Source: Coffea arabica (Eukaryota; Streptophyta; Magnoliopsida; Gentianales; Rubiaceae). Taken from it: 64,000 nucleotides of DNA. The translations under genes were made by a program, and so were the position numbers. The notes below the pieces were generated by a model. It had not been told where the DNA came from, did not search any database, and was given only the letters and a program-made list of their open reading frames with translations. Of the stretch, positions 22,698 through 34,693 are shown in pieces. Position 1 is the stretch's first letter. Each line of letters begins with the position of its first letter. Where the stretch lies: the NCBI RefSeq assembly GCF_036785885.1, contig NC_092330.1, forward strand, positions 17,766,525 to 17,830,524. The letters run 5' to 3'.

Positions 22698-23737
22698 TCG
22701 TTGATCGGTTGACCAAATCGGCCCATTTCTTACCTGTGAATGTGAAAGATTCCCTGGATAAACTGGCTCGGTTGTACCTGAATGAAATTGTGAGGTTACA
22801 TGGGGTTCCAGTGAGTATAGTTTCAGACCGAGATCCTCGTTTTGTATCAAGGTTTTGGCAAAAATTTCAGGAGCACTTAGGGACCAAAATTAACCTTAGT
22901 ACAACTTATCACCCCCAGACGGATGGACAGTCGGAGCGAACAATTCAAACCCTCGAGGATATGTTACGAACGTGTATTCTAGATTTTGGGGGTAATTGGG
23001 GCCAACATATGACTTTAGTAGAGTTTGCCTATAATAATAGTTTCCATTCGTCCATTCAAATGGCACCATACGAAGCTCTCTACGGACGAAAGTGTCGTTC
23101 GCCCATTTATTGGGATGAAGTGGGGGAAAAGAAAGTTCTAGATCCAACAACCATTCCTTGGATGGAGGATGCGCAAGAAAAGGTTAAATTGATCCGTCAA
23201 AGACTCCAAACAGCTCAAAGCCGACAAAAGAGCTACGCAGATAACCGAAGGAAAGATTTGGAGTTCGAAGTTGGAGACCGTGTCTTCCTTAAGATCACGC
23301 CACTACGAAGTGTCACTGCGGGTAGAGGAAAGAAACTTCAACCACGGTTCGTGGGGCCTTACAAAATTCTTCAACGAGTTGGAAAAGTAGCGTACCGACT
23401 CGAGTTGCCGCCAAGTTTAGCTCGGATTCATGACGTTTTCCATGTCTCGATGTTGAAAAAGTACTATCCTGACCCAACCCACATCGTGCGACCAGAGGAG
23501 ATTGAGTTAAATAAGGCACTCACTTACGAAGAGAGACCTGTACAAGTACTCGATCGAAGGATTAAGGAACTGAGGAATAAACAAATTCCATTAGTAAAGG
23601 TTTTATGGAGGAATCATGGTATAGAAGGGGCAACTTGGGAACTGGAGGAAGAGATGCAAAAGAAATATCCTGAGCTGTTTAGTAACCCAGGTGAGCAATT
23701 TCGAGGGCGAAATTTTCTTAAGGGGGAGAGGATGTGA
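22698..23737 (+). CDS. Element A integrase catalytic core, GPY/F module and chromodomain-like tail (3' fragment of the split pol)
   Basis: This is the continuation of gag-pol after element B, open to TGA at 23735-23737. The core carries VSDRDPRF (second catalytic Asp) and DGQSERTIQ (catalytic Glu); the first Asp is on the other side of B. RFVGPYKIL is the GPY/F module. The last 60 residues (KVLWRNHGIEGATWELEEE) look like the chromodomain of Tekay-type chromoviruses, thought to guide insertion into heterochromatin. The stop codon overlaps the first bases of the 3' LTR. A GTG in the duplication at 22694 could be read as a start but is only an internal codon. Confidence 0.9.
23720..23732 (+). 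other. Polypurine tract of element A
   Basis: AAGGGGGAGAGGA lies immediately before the LTR TGTGA. It primes plus-strand synthesis in LTR elements. Confidence 0.9.
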
Positions 23738-26218
23738 GAACCCAGAAAAAAAAAATTTAATTTATTTATTTATTATTTTATTCCTGTGCACCGTTTTCTT
23801 GTATTTTCTTTACTATATTACTTTTATCAATATTTTATCAGTAAATATAGTTTTTAAATCATTTTTCTAGTATAAGGTAGTTCGTGAGAAATTTGGAACG
23901 TATTTTGGACGTGGGACCCGCTAGTGCATTTAGTGAGAGAAATTCGACCAATTCGGGTAAATTGTTCATAAAGGGGTTTCATTACTAGGTGTTAGGAGAT
24001 GATTAGAGGTTACCTAGATGGATTAACTCTGGAGGGACAAGAGGATAACACTAAACAAAACAAGGTGCCACGTGTCCAAATGTGGTTGGACCAAGCTTAC
24101 CTAACTTTCTTTGTCATTACATAAAAGTCCAAATTTGACCAAAACCTCTTCATTCTTCACCTCCTCATTGCCGAACCTCTCTTGCTAGCAAAGGGAGAAA
24201 ATTCTTCAACTTCCATCTTCTAATCTTGCTTCAATCTCGAAAATCAACCGATTGTTTCTTGAATTAGTCCGTAAAATCACTTTGCTTGGAGTGTTTGAAG
24301 ACCTTGGTGGTGTTATTTTGGAAGAAAACTCTCTAAGCTTCAACCTTTCTTGAAGATCTAAGGTATATTGCTTGGAACTCATCTTTTGTTTCTAATTTTG
24401 GCCAAATGGTGCCTTATAGTAGCTATATACGTGATTGTACGGAAGATTTGGTGGATTGGAGTGAAGTTTCCTAATTTTCTGATTTTTCTTGGAATTTTTC
24501 TGTTTTCATATGATGGATATGATTGGGTTTGATTTGGTGGTTCCAAATGGTGTTTTATAGCTCACTTGTGCGTTAATTGTAGTTAATTGCGGAAAATTGC
24601 CGCTTGTGCGGAAAATTTCAGATTTAGGGTTTCAATTGGGGCTTTGCTATGGTTGATTGTTGAGCTTCTAATTGGCTATTATTGAGGGGTATTGTGACCC
24701 TAATGAAGTATATTGAATGCCTTATGAATTGTTTGGGTGCTTGTGGTTGTGTTGGATGGTTTTTATTGGTGTCTTGTAGGTTGGAAAAGCTGAAATTTTA
24801 GGGGAAATGCTGTCCGAGTGTCTAGGGCATTGGATCCTTGTGAGTTGGGTTGAGATTGACTTGAAATGAATAATTTTAGGGTTGTTTCTACTTTTAACCC
24901 TAAATATTATGTATTTTTCATTTCCAAGCTATATTTGGGTTTTACCTTAATAGTTCCTATTAAAAGGTATTCAACTCGTGTTTGAGTCTTAATTGTACTT
25001 TCTTGATTATTATAGGGCGTGCCGGTGATCCGAGGCTCACGTCGGGCGAAAACTTGTGAAATTTCTTTGTTGGACTTGGTGAGTGTACTACTCACATATT
25101 TGTTATTCCGTGGCTTTCTTGTACTTGAATTCTGTGTTTTGGACTAGTTGTGATGATTGTTTGGACTAGGTGAGGCGAGGGTGTACTTTACCACTCTCGT
25201 ACTCTCTGGCCTACTTGTTTGGTTATGATATAACTTGAATACTCTTGACTGTATTTGATTTGGTGTCGCTTGGATGCCGATCCTTAATGTAACTCTGGAT
25301 CTGTACTGTTTACTTTGAGCTCTACCTCATTGGAAGTCAATGGACTCGAGCCAGTAAGGACTTGGTCGGGGACATTTGACAAGCCATGGGGACTGTATTT
25401 AAGAATCTTTGGGTATGAGACCCTAGATTCCGGTTTACTCGAGTAATACCAATTCTGTACTGTGTGGTGTTCGGGCCCGGTAAGGGGAAAGTGAGGTGGA
25501 CGGATAATTGGAGTAAAGAGGGGTCTACGGTCATGATTACCTGGTATACATTGACGGAGAGTCAATGAGATGAGATCAAGTATGGCAAAAGAGGAAAAGG
25601 GCTCTTGAGAGCCATCCGTATCCTTTATTCCTTACATTTGGGTGTTATTGCTTTTACTTACTTGACAAACGTATTTGGACTGAATGCTCTTGAGTTTATG
25701 TGATCTTGGTATATGTACGTGACAGTACCTCATTGGGCGAAAGCTCACTTCGTAAATTTTGTTTTCCTTACAGGGAATTATCTTTTGGACTTTTGACTGT
25801 GATGAGTAAGTTGAGTGGAGCTAGTTGAGAGATTTTGTATAGCTCCTCAATAGTTGGAACCTTTGTTGTACTTGGATTTAAATGTTTTCTTTTGGCTTGT
25901 AACCATACAAAAGTGGTTTGTAATAGGGTGTATTCCTATCCAATGGATTGTACTTGGCTTGTATATACTCTTTTCAGTGATTGTTGGAAATTTCTTGTAA
26001 TCAATGGGATCTTGGCGGATTGTGACGTGGCAGCCACTATTCGCTTTACGTTTTGCCTTTTGTTTTCCCGTTTCTCCTTTATTGGGTTGATTAAGCGCGC
26101 CAATATTTTCCCGAACGACTTGAGTTAGTGTTTGACCGTTTTAGTAGTCCTGGCGAGAGCTGGGCAGGCAGTCCGCTAACTCCTTTGGTACGCCTTAGGG
26201 GAAGGTGGGGCTGTCACA
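23733..26218 (+). repeat. Element A 3' LTR (2486 bp, complete)
   Basis: It runs from TGTGAGAACC to GGCTGTCACA and is the full-length counterpart of 1-2195. Splice-site-like motifs are conserved with the 5' copy. It is followed directly by element C sequence. Confidence 0.95.
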
Positions 26219-27043
26219 TAGTAGCTCAACCCTTAGTTTAGATTCGACTTAACCTTCATTAGTTTAGTCCTGGTCAATCCCACTAGACCCCACTTGTTCT
26301 TCCGGCTCCGCTTCCATAGGTTCTTCTATCATATTAATTTCTAACTCTAGAATTCCTGTCACGTCGCACCCTTATGGATTTCCTCATTTCTTACATTCTA
26401 ATATGAACTCTCTCAATTGCTATTACTAGCCTCTGTCTTTTACCCATTTAAACTCGTATCACTCGCTTCAGCTAGAAGTAAGTTCTTGAACAGTCACAGA
26501 GATTAGTCATTTGATGCCCTAGAACACATTGCCGAAAGGACGCTCCTGGTCCTTACTTAAACTACTATTTCACTCAAGGTTCAGGTTTAGACCCACATTT
26601 TTTTTGGGGTAAAAGATGACATATAATTCTTTTACCATTTATCGACTAGTAAAATTATTCATCTTAAAAGAACAGAATTTGCACTAATCTTTAAGATCTC
26701 ACTACTGGCCCTTCACTTTTAACTTTCAAAAGCTAGCCTTGGTCTCTTTAATTCTATTTCTTCAAATCAACTCATGATTTCTGATCACGTCATAAGGCAA
26801 TATGCTAAATTCCTCCCAAATTGCAAATGCACCATTGAATGAGGTATTTAATACTCGAGTACAAGAATCTGGCAATAGGATAATTCACAGCTCAGGCTGG
26901 CCAGTCCCAAGAGTAACTCACCTATATTTGAGATTCCTACCCGACGTACATATCTAATTCCCTTAACAATAATAATTACTTCAACACTAAATAGGCTATT
27001 TCCCACAGTCTGAGAACCCTCTCCCGGCACGAGCTCGATAGGA
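26219..27043 (-). other. Element C leader, non-coding
   Basis: This AT-rich minus-strand leader has no credible gene. Its last part is homologous to the leader of element F, which also lacks ORF1. Confidence 0.65.
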
Positions 27044-27055
27044 GCTCTGATACCA
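27044..27055 (-). other. Primer binding site of element C
   Basis: The minus strand reads TGGTATCAGAGC two bases after the LTR end CGTCACA, the initiator tRNA-Met type. It fixes the element's orientation. Confidence 0.88.
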
Positions 27056-27901
27056 CCTGTGACGACCCCACTTCCCCCTAAAGCGAACCAGAGGGTTGGC
27101 GGGCCATCTGCCTAGCTCTCGCAAGGACTCACGCAAGCAATCTAGCCCAAATCCTTCCAAAGAATAACCTAAACTATTACAATAACGAATCTCCCAAAAT
27201 AGACCATTTGCTAAAGCCACATTAACTTCAGAGATAACAGCATGTGAAGATAGCCAATCGACGGCTCTTAAACACCTCACTCGTTATTTACAAGGAGTAA
27301 AGTCATACAATCCCAAAATACATATAAACTCATACAACGAAAAATATATACATACAAACCAGATATCAGAATTAAGGTTTACACTTTTCCAGCTTCAAGT
27401 GACAACCTAAAACAAAGGTACATTGTTTAATTCAAAATACATTACAAATCGCTAAGCGAAGTCATGAAGTTCCAATACATTCATAAGAAAATATAAGCAG
27501 GCTCAGATTTCTCAAACATCAAAACCTGTCAAGGAAAACAAATAAACGTGGGGTGAGCTAAAGCTCAGTGGTGCCCCAAAACATGCAATCACATAAGGCA
27601 AGTAACGAGTATTTAAATTCAACAATTAGGAAAGTGGATAACAGCACAAGGTAGGATACAGGGGCTCTCAGGAGCCATTTCTCCACGAGCTTGATCAAAT
27701 TTTCCATAGTCGACCCTCCGTCAACTTTCACTACCTAAGGTCCATGTAGATCTTCTTATTTTTCTCAACTCCAGCCACCAATCATACCCCTTTACCGGGC
27801 CCGCACAACAAACACGAGAGTGGTAATACTCGAGTATACCTTAGGGACTGGTCGAGGAATTCATCCAATGACATTACGTCCAACACGTGGTTACTAGGTC
27901 A

Positions 27902-28110
27902 GGATAAGAGGCCCTCCCACCCTCAGGTGTGGTACATTCTCCTACTCAGTACTTAGCACATGAGATAGGATAAGAGGCCCTCCCACCCTCAGGTGTGGTA
28001 CATTCCCCTACTCAGTGCTTAGCAAGTATTCCAAGGTTTTAGCACTTAAGATAGGATAAGAGGCCTCCCACCCTCAGGTGTGGTACATTCCCTACTCAAT
28101 GCTTAGCAAG
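27902..28110 (+). repeat. Minisatellite in the element C LTR, three units
   Basis: GGATAAGAGGC followed by CTCCCACCCTCAGGTGTGG recurs at 27902, 27968 and 28054. The middle unit is about 20 bp longer. Confidence 0.88.
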
Positions 28111-28403
28111 TGCAAGTAGGATAATTCACGAAAATATTTCAAGCAAGTCACCACTCGAAAGAGCTAGTGCGATAAAGTACACACTGCCCACTTCGATGGA
28201 TCAGAAAACCAATTTCCAATTATCACATATCAAGTCAAGAAAGTACTTTAATCAAGTAAGCATAGAACAAGCAAGGACACTCACCAAGAGTGAAGTTCAA
28301 AGGTCAAGCTGGGATTCAAAATTCCACGTCCTCGCTATACCCTAGAAAACCTGGTTTTAAAACTATAAGTTTTACTATACAAGTGCTTGATTTATATATA
28401 AAA

Positions 28404-28811
28404 GGGTTAAATACCAAAAACCCCCCTGTGATTTGCCTAATGTTCACTTTACCTCCCTATGGTTTGGAAACCTACAATTTGACTCCCTGTCGTTTCAACT
28501 AAAGTAAAAGTCTAACGGAAAACATCTAAACTAACGTCTGAAAGGAAAATGTCAAAATTGCCCCTCTATAAGGGTTTTGCGTTAAGTACCAAAAACCCCC
28601 ACGTGGTTTGTCAAATGTACACTTTACCTCCCTATGGTTTGAAAATATACAATTTAACTCCCTGTCGTTTCACCTAAAGTGAAAATCTAACAGAAATTCC
28701 GTTAAATACACTTTAGTTGAAATGACAGGGAGTCAAATTGTAGGTTTCCGAACCATAGGGAGGTAAAGTGAACATTAGGCAAACCACAGGGAGGTTTTTG
28801 GTATTTAACCC
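28404..28811. mobile_element. Mutator-type MITE (408 bp) with 9-bp target-site duplication
   Basis: Both ends read GGGTTAAATACCAAAAAC inward, and about 110 bp of each arm is near-identical. TATATAAAA flanks both sides (28395-28403 and 28812-28820). A 9-bp duplication with long inverted repeats is typical of Mutator-like elements. A second direct copy of the left arm starts near 28580, giving two direct arms and one inverted arm. No transposase is present. It lies in the predicted first intron of element C's LTR. Confidence 0.87.
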
Positions 28812-29820
28812 TATATAAAATTATCGGGTTTTATAACTAGATTATTTTCTCGAAGTAACTTAACCATTCTTTTGAAATTAAAACTAGTAAAAGTGATAAA
28901 ACATTCCGTATGGTTTCTTTTAAGAGAAATACTTTTCTTTCTAGAGGAGCAAATAGAACTTATTTATGTCAAGTGAGTTTTCTTGCCGAACAAGTTTTCT
29001 ACGCCTTTTGTTTAAAACTATTAAAATCTCGCGTTTGTAATGAATTTCTCAAAAACAACTAGCCAGGGACAAATTTTAAGGAAAGAAAAGAAAATAAAAT
29101 AATACCTAGGGTTTTAAAAACAAGTGAAATCATTTTCTAAAAATAGTAAAGCTAATTTAAGCCAGGAAAAGAAATAACTAGTTGACAATGTATTTCAAAT
29201 CCCGAATTTCTCACGTGATCGTACAAGACGAATTTTTGTAGTTTAATACATAGAGTAAAATATATTCACGTAGCCCGATTTGAAAAGACTCAAGTTCACA
29301 GGGTCAAAACGAACTTTTCAGATTCCGATTCACAAGCACATTATATCTCAGATTTACCAATATAGAAAGATCACATTTCAAACGGCAATATCACTAGGGC
29401 TTCGTCGATCATTAGCCCTAGGTTTCAACAGATTCATTGCTGATCAAAAATAAAACAAATGACCAAGGCTTCGTCAATCATTAGCTCTTGGTTTCAACAA
29501 GCTCATATCAGATCACATTTAAACACAATAAATTCAAGGCCTCCAAGAAATTCCATCGACTAAACCGCAAGGGTTTTATCCATCAAGTAGAAATAATAAC
29601 AAGTAATTCCAGCAGTTAATTTCATCAAAACTTTAATACTTGTAAAATCACTCAAATAGCCAACAATTCAAATGTTTCACTACTAAGTATCTTACAAGAC
29701 TTAAAACAACATTTTTCAAGCATATCCAACCATTATATTCCAAGAAAAAGAAAAATCCAGAAACAACTACAAATTTCAGTTTCATTCCCTCGGCAATTCA
29801 CAAGATTTTCCAGCACTTTG

Positions 29821-32800
29821 TGTGAGGACTCGCAAAAACTATTATTTTATGCCTAATTTATGGCTTAATAAATTATTTAATTGGATTTTATTTCCAAGGA
29901 ATATTTTCTAGTCTTATTAGACCTAAATACATGGTAAAATAATTTCGTTATATTTTTAAAATGATTCGTTTAGAAAATTAATTACCTGGAGCGCGTTTAG
30001 TAAAAATAGTGAATAGTGCTTGGAGATTTTATCCGCGTAGTAGCACAATAAGCTTGGAATATTGGAGACTTATACAATGGTCCTAAAATAGGTAATCTTA
30101 TGAATAAATACTCAAGTGATAGTTAGTAGTACAATCGTTATAAGAAATTCTCGGAAGTTTCGCGTTATAACGTTAAATTTGACGGTACGCGTTTTCACAC
30201 GCGCGACTTTAATTGAGGGACTTTAGACCCTTATTTCGGGATAATTAAGAGTGAATAATACTCACATGAATATTAATGCATTGGAGGTTTAGTGCACTAG
30301 TGAACCAAACGCGCGAGAAAAATCGAGCCGTAATCGCACCAAACGGCCCCTAATGAGAGTTGACTTTTGGGTGAATTTCCACCACTTATTTCACCTTCTC
30401 TTGGAAGCTAAAGGAAATCAGATTTCTCTCCATCTTCTCTCTCCTCATTGCCGACCAGCTCTCTTCTCTCTCTAACTCATTTGCTTCAAAATTTCTGCTC
30501 ACAAATCTCACTCAAAACCACCCCAAATCATCTCCAAATTCAACCAAACTTGCACCACACCTAGCTTGACACTTGAGGATCATTTTGAGCTGCAAACAAG
30601 GGCTGGAAATCACGGTTTTTCTGGGGTAATAGAGGGCCGAAAATTCTGCTGAACATCAACCCAAAGTAAGTGATGATCCACTCTTGGAAACTTGAAGTTT
30701 GGAAGCTATCTTACCTTGTTAAGTTCATGCATGCATTTGGTTAGCTTGTGTATGGTGTAAAAATGTGATTGTGGGCTCTTTGAATTCCCACACTTGGGTT
30801 GTTGTTGCTGATTTGATGATTGATGGTGGTTATATTGTTGGTTTAGTGGTTAAAATGATGCATTAGTGGTGGGTAATTAGTAGAAACTTCATTGGGTGTA
30901 AGAAGCAAAAACTTCCGATTTTGCCCCTGCCATGTTCGGCTATTTCGAGGCCAATTTTTAATGGTCTAATAGCTTGAATTGGATGCTTATAGGATGTATT
31001 AGATGTGTGAAAAATTTCATCAGAAAATATTGAGGTTTGATTGAGCAAATGAATTTTTCTTGAGAAACTAGCAAATCTGGAAAACTGTTCGCGTATGATT
31101 CTGACCAGTGGTAGTATTTTGGCTATAACTCTGTCCTCGGATGTCAAAATCATGTGCCGTTGGTGGCGTTTGAAACTAGACATTCCTGGCTTTAATTTGG
31201 TATATAATGCACGTTCTGATTCTTTGTGAGCAAGCCGAACCAAATGTTTTAAGTTCGCTGTCCTGTTGCTCTGTTCATCTGGAATGAAGTGTTCAGGCAG
31301 CAACTTGATGCACGATTTTGAACCAGATGGGTGCCGAATTTGGAAACGATTTCTTCTGTGATAATTTAACCCTATGAATGTATTTTCTAACGGCGTAATC
31401 CATGCTCAATTTCGAGTTAAATTTACTGAGTTGTGACTGAAACAAGTGGACTGCTCTGTTTTGGAAAAACCCTAATGTTGGACTGGTTTGGAACAAGATC
31501 TTGGAGTGAACTTGTTAATTGATGTTCTTGATACTAAACACTTACCAAAGGCATTATGGATGTTTCTTAGGCCTTTATTTCACAAACGAACCATGATTGG
31601 ATAGTTTGCTTGATTAAACGTTTTGAGATGGGTAATGAAAGTCTCAAGGCAGATTGCCTTATAATTTTCCTGAACTTTGGTTTACTAATTAACTATCTTA
31701 CCGAAGGTATTTTTCCCTGAAATTTGATAGAGTGGTACCTTTCATATGGAAGTAGAATACTGCCAATTTTGGTACCACTCCAAGTTTGTTTCGATACCCA
31801 ATTAAATTGTTAGAGTTGGAGGTTCAAATCTGGAAAATTCTTCTCCAAGTCTTGAATTTCCCCAACTTCGGGCTACTGTATCTCGGTACTCGAAACTCCG
31901 ATTCTTGATCCGCTTGTTTTGTTATACACCTCACTTGTAACACTAGTTGAGCTGCAAATTTCAGAGGCCGGTTTGCAACGTGTGAATCGTGCCGAATTTT
32001 CAAAGTTGGCCAAAATCCAACTTAATTCGGCCTTGTAAACCAATCCTGCATCTTCAAGCTCATTTTGAACACTTTTCACTTCGATTCATGGAAAAGTGTC
32101 TTCTAGGAACTTATAGTACTTTCTAAGAGGTTTCCAACGGTATAAAGTTTTCCAATTCTCGACTTATACCGAGCGAGTTACGATTTTTCAATAATAAAAC
32201 TGAAAATTTTCCAATTTCAAAGAAATAGAGTTTTTCAAGAACTCTTTATTCTTTTGATATTCTTAAACGTTTTGCTCACGATTTTCATGATAAAAACTCA
32301 AATAATATTGTACATAATAAAAGGCGAGTTGAACCTCGATTTACGTGTAATTGAGGTTCCTTTTTGCGAAATAATCCTTAGATTGTACTAGTGTACAATC
32401 TTCTTGATAAGTGGGTTAATTGTGTGATTATCCACTGTTAATTGCCAGGAGCACAAGGAGACCTTCAAGAGGATCTCACAGTGGACACTTGAACTCCCAG
32501 AAAATAATTCTTATTGAATTGCTCGGTGAGTGTCAAGTGTGTGCATCTTTGATACATGTTTGTTTGTGGTAATTGTTGGAATTTTAAGAAAATAAGGGCG
32601 GGTGCGTACTTTATCGCACTTGTTCTAATTTCAAATGAATTATTGAAATGTATTGAATGATTGGAATGTATTGAATGAATGACTGAAATGCAATGGTATG
32701 TTATGAATACATACGTCGATGGAGGGAACCTCCTCGATTTTCAAATGAATGGGGGACGCCCAAACTCATAGGTCGTCCTTAGACTCGAGCCGGCAATGGG

Positions 32801-33568
32801 CTTGGTCGGGGACTTGGGCGAGCCATGAGATACATATAAGCTCGACCTAATGAGAGGTCTTGCTTGGCATACTCACAGAGTATCGCCTTATAATAGACTT
32901 GTGGGCCCTTGGGGTGTACGGTGGACGGAGGGAAGTAAGTGGTGATCTACGGAAATGAAAATACCGACCCGGTTGACAGGAGGGTCAAAGCGGGGAGGTA
33001 TACGAATGACATCGGCAGAGTAAGTGGAACTTAGCTCCTGAGAGCTACTATATCCTTGAATTGTTTCTGATTACTTTCCTGCTTGAATGGTCGATTATTG
33101 AGATAACGTGGTTTATTTATTAAATTTGGGATTGTTATTTGACTAAGTGCTTACATGTGTGTTCTTGGCCTCACGAGCGTTTAGCTCACCCTATAGTTTT
33201 GTTTTCCTTAACAGGACCGAATCTTGGAGAAATATGGAGAAACCATCCGTTGTACTTTTGTTAAGACTCCAGTTATATATTTTGACTAGGCCCTGGTTTG
33301 GGTTGTACTTTTGGAAATTGTAAACTTGAAAAGTTTGGGCCCTGACGTGTACTTTGAATTTAAGTCGTTTTATGATTACCCGATGTACTGATTATACATT
33401 AAGTGACTTGTTAAGCTTGAACGCTTCCGCATTATTGTATTCATGTTGCTCTCATCGAAGTGTTTAGTTCGGTTTTAAATTGAATGGAATTGCTTGAGTC
33501 CTGGCGAGAGCTGGGCAGGCGTCCGCGGATACCCTTTGGTCCGCCTTAGGAAGATGTGGGGCGTCACA
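29821..33568 (+). repeat. Element D 5' LTR (3748 bp)
   Basis: The ends are TGTGA and TCACA. Parts match element F LTRs in the opposite orientation, for example 30860-31300 against about 45560-46110. A CTCCTCATTGCCGA block near 30441-30454 is shared with element A near 140 and probably marks the early leader. No coding function is seen. Confidence 0.92.
30666..33214 (+). other. Predicted spliced leader in the element D LTR: intron 30666-32448, exon 32449-32525, intron 32526-33214
   Basis: The donor AAA|GTAAGTG at 30666 pairs with an acceptor TTGCCAG ending at 32448. The donor CTCG|GTGAGT at 32526 pairs with TTTTCCTTAACAG ending at 33214. The 77-nt exon shares about 40 well-matched bases with the equivalent exon of element F, including GACCTTCAAGAGGA, while flanking sequence is less alike. 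This is inference from motifs and conservation. Confidence 0.55.
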
Positions 33569-33570
33569 GT

Positions 33571-33582
33571 TGGTATCAGAGC
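33571..33582 (+). other. Primer binding site of element D
   Basis: TGGTATCAGAGC lies two bases after the LTR end; initiator tRNA-Met type. Confidence 0.93.
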
Positions 33583-33824
33583 ACTAGGTTAGAGGTCTAT
33601 ATGGGAGACATATTAGATACTCTACCTTTAAGACTCGATATGGGATGACTTAATCCTACCCTAAGTGATACTTGAGGCGAGCTAGCTACTAAGTTAGTCC
33701 TACCTCAAGTGACGAATGGGATGAACCAACGATCAAGATAGGCATGCATTGTAGGATATTGGAACTGAGTGGTGATTTAAGTTTCTAACCTGAAAAATAT
33801 TATTATTGTTATTATTTTGCAGGG

Positions 33825-34358
33825 ATGGCTGATGGAAACGGAGCCCCAGCAGCTAACGGGAATGGTCATGCGAATGGTCATTACGAGCCTCTTAGGACTA
33901 TATTCTATCGAGCTCTAGCGGGAGGAGATCGAGTACGCTACTCACCTTATGATAGATACCCTCGATGTTCGTGTAGGTTGACTTTCGCCTACCCGAACCA
34001 TATAGTGCTTGCTCTGGACGACGAGCGTCGTCAGTTGGTGGATGCCAACCGCGATCTACAGGCTGAGGTAGACGCGCTTAGGCAGATGGTTAGCGCTCAG
34101 GGTGAGCAGATTGCCGAGCTTGAGGAAGTGCTGGAGGGTGAGGTAGCCACATCTGCAGTGGTTAATGAGAAGCTTCGGGATACTAGGGCTCGACTTACTA
34201 GGCTAGGACGGGATGTCCGTACTCGGGCTTTCGAGATTCTGGCTGATGCGACTAGATTGGTTGAGGACGCTGCTGAGGTGATTCCTGATGATGAGGAGGA
34301 GGATCCGGAGGAGGATCCCGAGGAGGAGGTTCCTCCTGATAGCCCTGCTATGGACTAG
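33825..34358 (+). CDS. Upstream ORF1 of element D: coiled-coil protein with Cys/His motif, unknown function
   Basis: This is a 177-residue intact ORF. The N-terminus is Ala/Gly/Asn-rich; RCSC followed by FAYPNH gives a Cys pair and His; ERRQL starts a long Glu/Arg/Leu helix (about residues 65-135) with heptad-like spacing; the tail is strongly acidic (DDEEEDPEEDPEEE) with Pro. It aligns end to end with ORF1 of element A. It stayed open while the adjacent gag-pol gained several disruptions, though it is short enough for that to be chance. The ATG lies two bases after a strong acceptor-like TTTTGCAG. Function is unknown. Confidence 0.75.
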   Translation: MADGNGAPAANGNGHANGHYEPLRTIFYRALAGGDRVRYSPYDRYPRCSCRLTFAYPNHIVLALDDERRQLVDANRDLQAEVDALRQMVSAQGEQIAELEEVLEGEVATSAVVNEKLRDTRARLTRLGRDVRTRAFEILADATRLVEDAAEVIPDDEEEDPEEDPEEEVPPDSPAMD

Positions 34359-34693
34359 GATCTTAGTCGTTGACCCCTTTTGACTTTTGACTGGTACAGT
34401 TAGGACTAGTTAGGGTGACGCGAGTGCTGAGGCCATTGCATTTTGCATGCTTGTGTGGCCTACTTTTGGCACTTGTTCTTACTTTAGTCTTCTGTGACTA
34501 AAAGTATACTTTTGAGCACCTGTGTGCTATGTTTTTGTGAATTGTCCCTAACTTGTTAATTGTACGAACTTGACATGCTTATGAATGTAAATTATTGTTA
34601 ATTTCAATGCTTTCTTGGTAGGTTCTAACTTTGATATATTTCTTCTTTTCTGCTTAAGTTAATCTACTTCTTGCACTAGGCACATTTAGGCTA
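34359..34693 (+). other. Spacer between ORF1 and gag in element D
   Basis: These 335 bp are T-rich and non-coding, matching element A's spacer in length and position. An acceptor-like TTTAG lies shortly before the gag ATG. Confidence 0.55.

Larger units (their letters stand above)
1..26218 (+). mobile_element. Element A: Ty3/gypsy Tekay/Del-type chromovirus, split by nested element B
   Basis: The order is partial 5' LTR, initiator-Met-type primer binding site, small ORF1, gag-protease-RT-RNase H, integrase, chromodomain-like tail, polypurine tract and 3' LTR. The LTR ends are TGTGA and TCACA. The coding frame is broken at 6801 by element B and resumes in frame after 22697. Without B, and adding the roughly 300 LTR bases that lie before the window, the element is about 10.6 kb, a normal size for the Tekay/Del lineage. 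The lineage call rests on the long LTRs, the primer site and the C-terminal chromodomain-like segment. The right flank is element C, so A inserted into or beside an older element. Its left target-site duplication lies outside the window. Confidence 0.93.
26219..29820 (-). mobile_element. Element C: remnant of an older Tekay-type element in the opposite orientation
   Basis: On the minus strand an LTR (29820 down to 27058) is followed by a primer site and about 840 bp of leader, then cut off by element A. The leader near 26850-27000 matches the leader of element F (around 48950-49060). No gag or pol remains. The outer LTR end is missing where element D begins. Confidence 0.8.
27058..29820 (-). 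repeat. Element C LTR, truncated at its U3 end
   Basis: The plus strand begins TGTGACGACCCC, similar to the LTR edge of element F. It contains the LTR splice-site pair (donor at 28284, acceptor ending at 27526, minus strand), a minisatellite and a MITE. Element D interrupts it at 29820, so its full length is unknown. Confidence 0.78.
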
